Origin: Nonomuraea basaltis
GTDB taxonomy: Bacteria > Actinomycetota > Actinomycetes > Streptosporangiales > Streptosporangiaceae
DNA length: 64,000 nucleotides
NCBI RefSeq assembly: GCF_005893125.1
Contig: NZ_VCJS01000020.1
Coordinates: 1-64,000 of the forward strand
Direction: 5' to 3'
The translations under genes and the position numbers were made by a program. The notes under the pieces were generated by a model. That model was not told where the DNA came from. It was given only the letters and a program-made list of their open reading frames with translations, and ran no database searches. Position 1 is the first letter of the stretch, and the number at the start of each line of letters is the position of its first letter. Positions 41,950-50,143 of the stretch are shown piece after piece.

Positions 41950-42729
41950 TCACTTGACGTACTCCTTCTTGATCGTGCTCAGCGTAGCGGCGCCGAACAG
42001 GCGGGCGACGTCATCCAGTTGCGTGACGGCGCGTCGCGCCAGCTCGGCGCGGTCGCGCGTGTCGCGCTCCGCGTGCACGGCGAGCTCGGCGCGGGCCGCC
42101 GCGATCACCCGCTCCGGGTCGGGCGGGCCCAGCGCGCCGGAGCTCGCCCCGGTGGCGCCGGGGATGTTCCTGGCCATCCTGACGAGTAACCGGGCCGCCC
42201 GCTCGTCGCCCGTCTGGTGCGAGGCCACCGCGATGGCGCAGGTCAGGAAGTCGACGCGGAGGCTGAGCGGGCCGACCACGCGCCGCTGAGGCGGCCACGC
42301 GCTCAGCGTGAGCAGGCCGCGCGCGGGGGAGAGGCGGTCGGTCAGGGCCGCGCACAGGTAGTACGGGCGGCTGTACGGCGCGGACCGGAACGAGCGCTCC
42401 TCGTCTCTTCGCAGGCTGGTGAGCTGGTTGCTGCGGATCGTGCCGCCGAGGAACGCCTCGCTGACGGCCACGATCAGCCGCGGCTGGGCGCTCGCGCCGA
42501 GCAACCGCAGCCCCTGGTGCACCTGCTCGCGCACGGTGACCAGCCGGTGCTGCTCCGGCGCGGCCTGCGGTCGCTCGCCGCTGACCAGGGCGTCCCAGGC
42601 GCGCTCGGCGGTGCGGAGTTCGGCGCGCAGGGCGCGGGCCGTCGCGCCGTCCCTGGCCCGCATCGCCTTGCGCACGTCGGCCCGCAGCTCGTCGATCCGC
42701 CGCTCGAGATCGTCCAGCCGGTCACTCAT
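41950..42729 (-). CDS. Coiled-coil protein, first gene of helicase-nuclease cluster
   Basis: A 259-aa protein without recognised family. Residues about 1-50 are a coiled coil (DRLDDLERRIDELRADVRKA). The central part has QHRLVTVREQVHQGLRLLG, LTSLRRDEERSFRSAPYSR and YYLCAALTDRLSPARGLLTL, possibly a winged-helix or sensor fold. The end is AATLSTIKKEYVK. ATG 42729 is the likely start although no good ribosome-binding site is seen. A 234-bp repeat-bearing gap separates it from the nuclease gene on the same strand. Confidence 0.68.
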   Translation of the reverse strand: MSDRLDDLERRIDELRADVRKAMRARDGATARALRAELRTAERAWDALVSGERPQAAPEQHRLVTVREQVHQGLRLLGASAQPRLIVAVSEAFLGGTIRSNQLTSLRRDEERSFRSAPYSRPYYLCAALTDRLSPARGLLTLSAWPPQRRVVGPLSLRVDFLTCAIAVASHQTGDERAARLLVRMARNIPGATGASSGALGPPDPERVIAAARAELAVHAERDTRDRAELARRAVTQLDDVARLFGAATLSTIKKEYVK

Positions 42730-42818
42730 GGCGGCGAGCGTACCAACAGTCCCAGTATTTTCCAGTAATTTCGCGACATCGACGCGAGGCTGTGATCTAC
42801 ATTGTAAAGGTGCGCGGC

Positions 42819-43493
42819 TTATGATGCCGCGAGCACCCATGTACGGTCCTCGGTGAGGAACCGCTCCAGCCGCAGCCCCACGGCGGCGAGCTCGGCCGCC
42901 AGATCATGGTCGGTGAGCCGCTTGGAGGAGAACGACTGGGTCCACACCTTGTCGTCCCCGTACGTGTAGCGCATGGTGGCGTGGAAGATCCCGGGGGAGA
43001 CCTCCTCCACGGCCGCCATCGTGATCGTCATGTCGCCGTCGGACCGGATCGGGCCCACGCGCCAGGCGTCGTGGCGCTCGGCGGTCATCCACTGGATCAG
43101 CACCGCCCCGCCGGGCTTGACGTGCCGCGCGCAGGTGTCGAGCAGTTGCCGCCTGACCGCGTCGTCCGCGGTGTTGACCAGCTGGGAGGCCATCATGACC
43201 GTGTCGAAGCGCTGGTCGAGCCGCAGCTCCTCGATCCGCGCCGGCACGGTGCGGGCGCCGCGCACGCGGGCCAGCATCTCGGCGGACTCGTCGACGGCCA
43301 CGACCTCGAAGCCGAGGCCGACGAGCGGATGCGTCACCCGGCCCACGCCGGAGCCCAGCTCCAGCACGGAGCCGCCGGGCGGGGTGACCTGGGCGACGAG
43401 CTCGGGCTCGCCGAGGGGCTTGAGGAGGCTGTAGAACTCGACAGGGGATCCATCGGGGGTGATGGGGCCGGGGCCCGTACCAGTTTTCGCCAT
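42819..43493 (-). CDS. Class I SAM-dependent methyltransferase
   Basis: A 224-aa methyltransferase: motif I SVLELGSGVGRVTHPLVG (about residues 42-58), motif II VVAVDESAEMLARV, motif III region RFDTVMMASQLVN and KPGGAVLIQWMTAERHD. It resembles the Methyltransf_25 group acting on small molecules. It precedes the coiled-coil gene on the same strand by 90 bp, but whether it belongs to that cluster is open. Confidence 0.85.
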   Translation of the reverse strand: MAKTGTGPGPITPDGSPVEFYSLLKPLGEPELVAQVTPPGGSVLELGSGVGRVTHPLVGLGFEVVAVDESAEMLARVRGARTVPARIEELRLDQRFDTVMMASQLVNTADDAVRRQLLDTCARHVKPGGAVLIQWMTAERHDAWRVGPIRSDGDMTITMAAVEEVSPGIFHATMRYTYGDDKVWTQSFSSKRLTDHDLAAELAAVGLRLERFLTEDRTWVLAAS

Positions 43494-43982
43494 GATCTGA
43501 CGCTAACCCCCGCGATCCGGGCAACGTGGGTGACAGACCCAGGCCTCATCGTCCCTGAGGCCTGGGTGTGTCGGAACGTATTGGCGCCCCAGCCGGGAAG
43601 CGACTGGGGCGATGTCGAGATTAGGGCTTTTAGTCCCGTTTGTATAGATTTGCCGACGGCAATTTGGCGGGCCTCACGGGATCTCCTGCAGCCTGGGGCA
43701 TCGGGGAGGTGCCGCGCACCCCGTGACACGCACGGCGAACTCGCGCCCAGAGACCTGCCGCGGTCGTCTGAGAGAGCGTCTCCTCACGCGCGGCAGCCCG
43801 GTGAGCCGGAAGCTTCTGTCCGATACCACGAACACGCTGCCGGGCGTGCTGCCGCCTGATTGGCTGGGGGTTCCCTCGGGTCAAGCTGCGACTGGTCGGG
43901 GAGACCGTACGCAGGGAGACCGGCAGTCTCGGACCCCCATTCCGCCCGGAGAACCCGGCACTGATCACCGCAGGAGGCAGAG
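43494..43982 (+). other. 490-nt non-coding, hairpin-rich leader region
   Basis: No convincing coding frame. Two strong inverted repeats stand at its left: a stem of 16 paired bases (12-bp core) at 43532-43548/43556-43572 with one G-G mismatch and a 7-nt loop, and CGCCCCAG/CTGGGGCG at 43585-43592/43604-43611. Further right are an AT-rich patch with TATAGA near 43640 and several shorter stems up to an AGGAGG at 43972-43977. The left hairpin may end transcription towards or away from the methyltransferase; the remainder could be a structured 5' UTR for the gene at 43983. It does not fit any riboswitch consensus I know. Confidence 0.5.
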
Positions 43983-44525
43983 ATCAACCAGCACAAAGAC
44001 CGTGAGGGGACATCTGCCGGCACTCGCCGTCACGAGCTCCTGGAGCCCCTGGAGCCCCTGGAGACTCGGGAGACGCGGGAGACTCGTCATCTGGTCGGGG
44101 CGGCCGCCGGGCTGGCTGCGCTCGTCCCCGTCTACTACCTGACCGAGGCGGGCGCCAAGGCCCTGCGTACGGGCGCCGCCGCGTTCGGCCCGGCGCCGGC
44201 GGGCCTGGGCTACCTGGCGGCGGTGGCGCTGATCGTCACTGTCCTGACCGTTTGGCCTGCGGCGGCGCTGGCGTGCGGCGTGCCGCTGACGGCGGCGGGC
44301 GTGCTGTTCGCGCTGGACGCCGAGGCCGCGCTGGGAATGGCGGGCACCCTGCCGTGGGCGCGCGCGGGTGGCCTGCCGTGGTCGCCGGACGGCCTGCCGT
44401 GGGCGGAGCTGGCCGAGCCGCCCGGCACGCTGGCCGGCCTGACAGGTCTCTACGCGCTCATCGGCGCCGTGCTGGTGATCTCCGCGCTGCTGCCCGCCCG
44501 TCTGCGATCTATCCTGGGCAGGTGA
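43983..44525 (+). CDS. Small polytopic membrane protein, apparent ATC start
   Basis: In frame with the membrane segments (LVGAAAGLAALVPVYYLTEA, YLAAVALIVTVLTVWPAAAL, LYALIGAVLVISALLPARL) the first in-frame stop upstream is TGA 43962, and AGGAGG (43972-43977) lies 5 bp before ATC AAC CAG CAC at 43983. No ATG, GTG or TTG exists in frame until GTG 44223, which would delete the first helix. I therefore place the start at ATC 43983, giving 180 aa, with GTG 44223 as the conservative alternative. The N-terminus has Glu-Pro-Leu and Glu-Thr-Arg repeats. The stop overlaps the next tetR gene (GTGA). Confidence 0.5.
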   Translation: MNQHKDREGTSAGTRRHELLEPLEPLETRETRETRHLVGAAAGLAALVPVYYLTEAGAKALRTGAAAFGPAPAGLGYLAAVALIVTVLTVWPAAALACGVPLTAAGVLFALDAEAALGMAGTLPWARAGGLPWSPDGLPWAELAEPPGTLAGLTGLYALIGAVLVISALLPARLRSILGR

Positions 44526-45130
44526 GCGGACGGGACCCGGGTCGGCGCAGGGCGCTGCTGGACGCCGCGGACCTGGTCATCTCCAGCGAGGGGCCGGAGG
44601 TGTCGATGGCGGCCATCGCCGCCGCCGCAGGCGTCACCAAGCCGATCCTCTACCGGCACTTCGGTGACAAGAGCGGCCTGTACGAAGCGCTCGCCGACCG
44701 GCACGTGCGCACGGTGATCGCGCAGCTGCGGCCCAGGTTCGCCGAGGCCGGGGCGGACCTGCGCGGCCGGGCCGGCGCGACGATCGGCGCCTACCTGGAC
44801 CTGATCTCGGCCAACCTCAACCTCTACCGGTTCCTGTTCCACCGGGCCAGCGCCGAGGACACCAGGATCCGCTCCCACATGACCTCGCTGGTGCGCAGCC
44901 TGGGCGAGGAGCTGGGCGGCATGCTGGCGGCCGAGCGGATGGTGCCGGACCCGGTGCGGGCGCAGGTGCTGGGGCACGCGTTCGTCGGCATGGTGCAGTC
45001 GACCGGCGACTGGTGGCTGGAGCACCCCGAGGTGGACCGGGCGCAGGTGGTGGAGGGCCTGGTGGACGTGATCGCGGCAGCGCTCATTCCCCGAAGCGGG
45101 AGAGCTTCCCATGCCGCCGGGCGTACCTGA
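44522..45130 (+). CDS. TetR-family transcriptional regulator
   Basis: A 202-aa regulator with a TetR helix-turn-helix (about residues 8-55: RRRALLDAADLVISSEGPEV, AIAAAAGVTKPILYRHFGDK) and a C-terminal helical domain with WWLEHPEVDRAQVVEGLVD, similar to actinobacterial TetR_C proteins. GTG 44522 overlaps the stop of the membrane protein gene, so the two are co-translated. Its 3' end overlaps the convergent ABC permease gene by 47 bp. Confidence 0.88.
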   Translation: MSGRDPGRRRALLDAADLVISSEGPEVSMAAIAAAAGVTKPILYRHFGDKSGLYEALADRHVRTVIAQLRPRFAEAGADLRGRAGATIGAYLDLISANLNLYRFLFHRASAEDTRIRSHMTSLVRSLGEELGGMLAAERMVPDPVRAQVLGHAFVGMVQSTGDWWLEHPEVDRAQVVEGLVDVIAAALIPRSGRASHAAGRT

Positions 45131-45901
45131 GCGCCCACGCGAACAGCCCCAGTGTCGCCGCCAGGTAGCCGACGTTGAGCGCGGCCGCCCAGAGCAGCCG
45201 GTCCCACGGCACCGCGCCGCCCGACATGACCGTGCGCATGCCCTCGAACACATGGGAGGCGGGCAGGAACCACGACACGGCCTGCAGCGGCGCGGGCAGC
45301 ACGGAGACCGGGTAGAAGATCCCGGCCAGCGGCTGCACCACGAACACCAGCGACCAGGCGATGACCTGGGCGTTCTCGCCGAAGCGGAGCACCGCCGCGA
45401 TGCCGACCAGGCCGAGTGACCAGCCGAGCACGAGCAGCACGCCCATGAACGGCACCAGCCCCACGCCCAGGCTCGTCACCCCGAACCCGTAGAGGCCGAG
45501 CGCGAGCCCGGCCATCACCGCGACCGCGAACGCCACCTTGCCCAGCGAGAACAGCACGAGCCCGACCAGGTATTCGACGCTGGACAGCGGGCTGACCTGC
45601 ACGTTGAGCAGGTTGCGCGACCAGATGTCCTCCAAGAAGGCGATCGAGATCTCGTTGCTCGCCTTTTGCAGGACCTGCCACAGCAGCACCGCGCCGAGCA
45701 GGAACGACACCACGAACGGCACCCGCTGCGCCTGCAGGAACAGCGTGACGAACCCCCACAGCACCAGCTCGACGGTCGGCCAGAAGAGGATCTCGAACAT
45801 GCGGATCGGGCTGCGCCGCAGCGCCGCGAAGTCGCGCCGGACGACGCCGAGAATGCGCGTGCGCCGGGCGGCCAGGCTCAGGGGAGGCAGGGTCAGGGTC
45901 G

Positions 45902-45905
<4 letters not shown>
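45084..45905 (-). CDS. ABC-2 type exporter permease
   Basis: A 273-aa membrane protein with six helices and the ABC-2 pattern: amphipathic N-terminus (ILGVVRRDFAALRRSPIRMF), LGAVLLWQVLQKASNEISIAF, and the C-terminal VVQPLAGIFYPVSVLPAPLQ ahead of the last helix. It is coupled to the ATPase gene by an ATGA overlap and together they form an exporter for a drug, lipid or polysaccharide; the substrate is unknown. Confidence 0.9.
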
Positions 45906-46621
<716 letters not shown>

Positions 46622-46648
46622 CGCTCCAGCCTGCGGTTTCCGGCCGGG

Positions 46649-47599
46649 CTAAGGCAACGCATTTTCCCGCAGCATCCGCAGCAGGTCCCACTCGTTCTCG
46701 CACACGCGGCGCCCGATCGCGGCCAGCTCGACCGAGCGGGCGCCGCCGCGCAGGTGCCGCATGGTCTGCATGACGCAGATGATCCCCCACTTGAGCACCC
46801 CGAACGTCTCCCACCACCGCAGCGCGTCCCGGTCCACGTGGTCCCCGCCGGCCTCCTCGTAGGCGTGGACGAGGTCGTCGTACGTGCCGAACCCGCCGAC
46901 CGGCAGCGGCGATCCGAACCGCCACGCCTTCGCGCACAGCCACCCGAGGTCCTCCAGGGGGTCGCCGACGTGGGCCAGCTCCCAGTCGAGCACCGCCCTG
47001 ATGCCCTCGGGACCGACGATCAGGTTGCCGTTGCGGAAGTCACCGTGCACGACCACCTGCCGCCCGCCACGCGGCCGGCTCGCCTCCAGCCGCCGCAGGG
47101 CCAGCTCGAACACCGGATGCGGCTCGCCCAGAGCGTCGAGCACGTCGCGCCAGCGCCGCAGCGGGTCCTCCTGCGGGTCGTGCGCCACGCAGGACAGCGG
47201 CATCCGGTGGACGGCCGCCAGCGCCTGCCCGCACTGGGCGGCCAGCCGGGGCCGGGCGGTCGTGTAGGCGTCGTCGCGCAGGATCTTGCGCGGGATGGTC
47301 TCGCCGGGCACGCGCGTCATGAGGATGTACGACTCGCCGGAGGCGACGATCCGCGGCACCGGCACCCCGGCCTCGAACGCGGCCCGCATCAGCACGGCCT
47401 CCGCCGCCAGCGTGGCGCCCGCCTCCAGGGCGGCGCCGGGGGAGTCCAGCCGCAGGACCAGCTCGTGCCGCGTCCCGTCAGGCGCGGCGACGTCCAGCGC
47501 CCACGTCTCCCGCGACGCCCCGCCGGGCAGGCGCGCGCTGTACGGGATCGCCGTCCCGGGCCCGAACACCGCGCCGACGATCTCCCCGACTGAGGTCAT
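46649..47599 (-). CDS. APH-fold kinase, ACAD10/11-type (possible 4-hydroxyacyl-CoA kinase)
   Basis: A 316-aa aminoglycoside-phosphotransferase-fold protein: nucleotide loop LPGGASRETWALDV, catalytic loop VVHGDFRNGNLIVG, and metal site AVLDWELAHVGDPLEDLGW. This DWELAHxGDPLEDLxW variant is characteristic of the kinase domains of ACAD10/ACAD11 and of bacterial LvaA-like proteins, not of antibiotic kinases. The gene overlaps the acyl-CoA dehydrogenase gene by 4 bp (ATGA), matching the domain order joined in ACAD10/11. By analogy it would phosphorylate the hydroxyl of a 4-hydroxyacyl-CoA; that is inference. Confidence 0.85.
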   Translation of the reverse strand: MTSVGEIVGAVFGPGTAIPYSARLPGGASRETWALDVAAPDGTRHELVLRLDSPGAALEAGATLAAEAVLMRAAFEAGVPVPRIVASGESYILMTRVPGETIPRKILRDDAYTTARPRLAAQCGQALAAVHRMPLSCVAHDPQEDPLRRWRDVLDALGEPHPVFELALRRLEASRPRGGRQVVVHGDFRNGNLIVGPEGIRAVLDWELAHVGDPLEDLGWLCAKAWRFGSPLPVGGFGTYDDLVHAYEEAGGDHVDRDALRWWETFGVLKWGIICVMQTMRHLRGGARSVELAAIGRRVCENEWDLLRMLRENALP

Positions 47600-48795
47600 C
47601 GCAGACCGAACTCCCAGTTGCCGCCCGCCGCGTACACGCCCAGGATCCGCCGCCCCACCGAGTCGATGTGCACCTCGTCGGGCCCGTCGTAGATCCGCCC
47701 GGCCCGCGCGTGCCGGTACATCCGCTCCAGCGGCGTGTCCGGGGTCAGCCCCGCGGCCCCGTACACCTGGATGGCGCGGTCGATCACGTTGTGCAGCATG
47801 CGCGCCCCCACCACCTTGATCGCCCCGATCTCCACCCGCGCCTCGGAGCCGGCGTCGATGGCCTCGGCGGCGTTGAGCGTGAGCAGCCTGGCGGCCTGGA
47901 TCTCGGCGTAGGAGTCGAACACGTGCTGGCGCATCAGCTGCTTCTCAGCCAGGGGTTCGCCGAACGCGGTCCGCTCGTGCAGCCGGCGGCACATCAGGTC
48001 GAACGCCCGCTGCGCCTGTCCCAGCCAGCGCATGCAGTGGAAGATCCGGCCGGGTCCCAGGCGCTTCTGCGCGATGACGAACCCCTGCCCGCGCGGCCCC
48101 AGCAGGTTCTCGGCGGGCACCCGGACGTCCTCGTACCGCACCTCGCAGTGCGCCCCGTCCAGCCCCAGCACGGGCGTCTCGCGGACGATGGTGTAGCCGG
48201 GCGTGTCCGTCGGCACCAGGATCATGGAGAACGCCAGGTGCCGGAGCTCGGGCGGCGCGTCCTGCTCGGTCCGGCACATCACGGTCGTGTACGCGGCCCG
48301 CGACGCCCCGGTCGTGAACCATTTGTGCCCGTTGATCAGCCATTCTCCGCCGTCGAGCACGGCGGCGGTCTGGATCTGGGTGGGGTCGGAGCTGGACACG
48401 GACGGCTCGGTCATGGCGAAGCTGGGCCAGATGTCGCCCCGCACGAGCGGCTCCAGGTAGCGCTCGCGCTGCTCGGGCGAGGCGTGCTCGTGCAGCATCA
48501 GCGAGTCCTGCAGTGTGAACGTGCCCAGCGCGAGCTGCCCGAACTCGCTGCGCCCCTGCACCTCGTTGACGTAGGCGTAGTCGAGGAACGGCAGCCCGCC
48601 GCCGCCCAGCTCGCGCGGGTGGCCGAGCGCCCACAGGCCCTCCTTCTTGGCCTCATTGCGCAGCTCGTCCAGCGCGGCCGCGGCGGCCGGACCGCCTCCG
48701 TGCAGGACCGGCTCGGCGGGCTCGACCCGCTCGGTCATGAACGCGTGGACGGCGTCGCGGATCGGCCGGACGCTCGCGGGCACGGTGAAGCTCAT
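47596..48795 (-). CDS. Acyl-CoA dehydrogenase, ACAD10/11-like
   Basis: A 399-aa FAD enzyme: PSFAMTEPSVSSSDPTQIQT (FAD-binding loop), GHKWFTTGASRA, LGPGRIFHCMRWLGQAQRAF, TAFGEPLAEKQLMRQHVFDS, and the C-terminal VYGAAGLTPDTPLERMYRHA, AGRIYDGPDEVH. This matches the ACAD10/11 and LvaC-type subgroup. With the coupled kinase it probably removes a 4-hydroxyl through a phosphorylated intermediate, giving an enoyl-CoA. ATG 48795 is the first start; it heads the operon. Confidence 0.9.
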   Translation of the reverse strand: MSFTVPASVRPIRDAVHAFMTERVEPAEPVLHGGGPAAAAALDELRNEAKKEGLWALGHPRELGGGGLPFLDYAYVNEVQGRSEFGQLALGTFTLQDSLMLHEHASPEQRERYLEPLVRGDIWPSFAMTEPSVSSSDPTQIQTAAVLDGGEWLINGHKWFTTGASRAAYTTVMCRTEQDAPPELRHLAFSMILVPTDTPGYTIVRETPVLGLDGAHCEVRYEDVRVPAENLLGPRGQGFVIAQKRLGPGRIFHCMRWLGQAQRAFDLMCRRLHERTAFGEPLAEKQLMRQHVFDSYAEIQAARLLTLNAAEAIDAGSEARVEIGAIKVVGARMLHNVIDRAIQVYGAAGLTPDTPLERMYRHARAGRIYDGPDEVHIDSVGRRILGVYAAGGNWEFGLR

Positions 48796-48835
48796 GAAAC
48801 GATCACAGCCGAGAATCGTTGCCCAGTCAACGGTG

Positions 48836-49618
48836 TCAGGGCAGCCAGCTGACCCGGCCGCGCAGGAACGCGTACCCGACGAAGGCGACGGTGTCGATGA
48901 GGGTGTGCGCCACCACCAGCGGCGTCGCCCGCCCCCACCGCTGGTACAGCCGCCCGAACACCACCCCCATCACCACATTCCCGGCGAACCCCCCGAACCC
49001 CTGATAGAGGTGGTACGACCCCCGCAGCAGTGACGACACTGCGACGGCCCGCCACGGTCCCCACCCGGCCTGCCCGAGGCGGTGCAGCAGGTATCCGGCG
49101 ACCAGCACCTCCTCCAGCACGCCGTTCTGCGCCGCCGCGAGCACCAGCACCGGCACCTGCCACCACACCTCCGGCAGCGCCCCAGGGACGACCGTCAGGT
49201 TCACCCCTGAGGCCCAGACCGCGAGGTAGAACGCCAGCCCCGTGCCGCCGATCGCGGCCGCCAGCAGCGCCCCGCGCACCAGGTCGCGCCGCGGCTCGCG
49301 CAGGTCGGCGCCGATCGTCCGCACCGACTCCCCGGACCTCACCAGCAGGTACGCCACCAGCCCCACCGGCGCCACCGAGATCGCGATCTGGACGAGCTGC
49401 AGCGTCAGGTCCAGCCAGGGCCGTCCAGGGGCCATCGATCCGACGAGCACGGCCTGCTGGCTCTTCAGCTCCTTCGGCGCGGTGAGCGCCCCGATCAGCC
49501 GCACGAACGCCACCAGGGCGCTGGCGCCGAGCGAGACCGACAGCACGACGAAGATCTCGGCCCGGATGAGCCCGGGCCCGAGCACCGGGACGGGTGCGGG
49601 AGGAGACTGTGCGCTCAT
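48836..49618 (-). CDS. CPBP-family intramembrane glutamic endopeptidase
   Basis: A 260-aa polytopic protein. The CPBP motifs appear as NGVLEEVLVAGYLLHRL (double Glu), RGSYHLYQGFGGFAGNVVMG (His/Tyr) and VVAHTLIDTVAFVGYAF (His). It is more diverged than the copy at 3310-4218, with Ala in place of Arg after the double Glu segment. Function unknown; it is upstream of the acyl-CoA dehydrogenase gene on the same strand, 40 bp away. Confidence 0.85.
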   Translation of the reverse strand: MSAQSPPAPVPVLGPGLIRAEIFVVLSVSLGASALVAFVRLIGALTAPKELKSQQAVLVGSMAPGRPWLDLTLQLVQIAISVAPVGLVAYLLVRSGESVRTIGADLREPRRDLVRGALLAAAIGGTGLAFYLAVWASGVNLTVVPGALPEVWWQVPVLVLAAAQNGVLEEVLVAGYLLHRLGQAGWGPWRAVAVSSLLRGSYHLYQGFGGFAGNVVMGVVFGRLYQRWGRATPLVVAHTLIDTVAFVGYAFLRGRVSWLP

Positions 49619-49727
49619 GGGCGCAGAGTAGCCCCTACATGATCGGACCCGGATAAAGCCCCCCGTATCATCGCTCGGGCACCCGGAGAGCGTTGGGAGC
49701 CGGCTCCGGGTCTGCTAGGCAGGTCTC

Positions 49728-50084
49728 ATGACGCGAACAGACCCGTCCCCGCACGACGTGCCCACGGCGGCGCAGCTCGTGGCCGCCGTACGCGACTTCC
49801 TCCAGACCGACGTGCTGCCGGCCGCCGAGGGCCGGGTGCGCTTCCACACCCGGGTCGCGATCAACGTGCTCGGCATGGTCGAGCGCGAGATCGAGCTGGG
49901 CCCCGCGCAGGCGGAGGAGCACGCCGCCCGGCTCGCCGGCCTGGGCGTGGCCGGCGACGCCGAGCTGGCCGCCGCCATTCGCGAGGGCCGGGTCCCCGAC
50001 GACCACGCGCTCGTCACCGCCCTGGAGCAGGCCGTGCGCGCGAAGCTTGCGGTCGCCAACCCCGGCTACCTCGCGGAGGGGTGA
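49728..50084 (+). CDS. DUF6285 protein
   Basis: A 118-aa helical protein recognised as DUF6285 by PTAAQLVAAVRDFLQTDVLP, VRFHTRVAINVLGMVERE and a C-terminal VRAKLAVANPGYL. Genes of this family recur beside APH-fold kinases and acyl-CoA dehydrogenases of the ACAD10/11 type, as is the case here (46649-48795), so a role in the same acyl-CoA pathway is likely although transcription is divergent and a CPBP gene intervenes. Confidence 0.78.
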   Translation: MTRTDPSPHDVPTAAQLVAAVRDFLQTDVLPAAEGRVRFHTRVAINVLGMVEREIELGPAQAEEHAARLAGLGVAGDAELAAAIREGRVPDDHALVTALEQAVRAKLAVANPGYLAEG

Positions 50085-50143
50085 CGGGCGCACGGCCCGC
50101 CCCAGTCTCAGGAGGGCGGGCCGTGCGGGTCAGTGTGAACCGG

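Noticed and set aside
43494-43982. Cobalamin, ydaO (c-di-AMP) or SAM riboswitch
   Set aside because: Fragments such as CGGTGAGCCGGAAG recall parts of consensus motifs, but the B12 box, the ydaO core and the SAM core are not present in order.
46649-47599. Aminoglycoside resistance kinase
   Set aside because: The catalytic and metal-site motifs match ACAD10/11-type kinases and the gene overlaps an acyl-CoA dehydrogenase gene.
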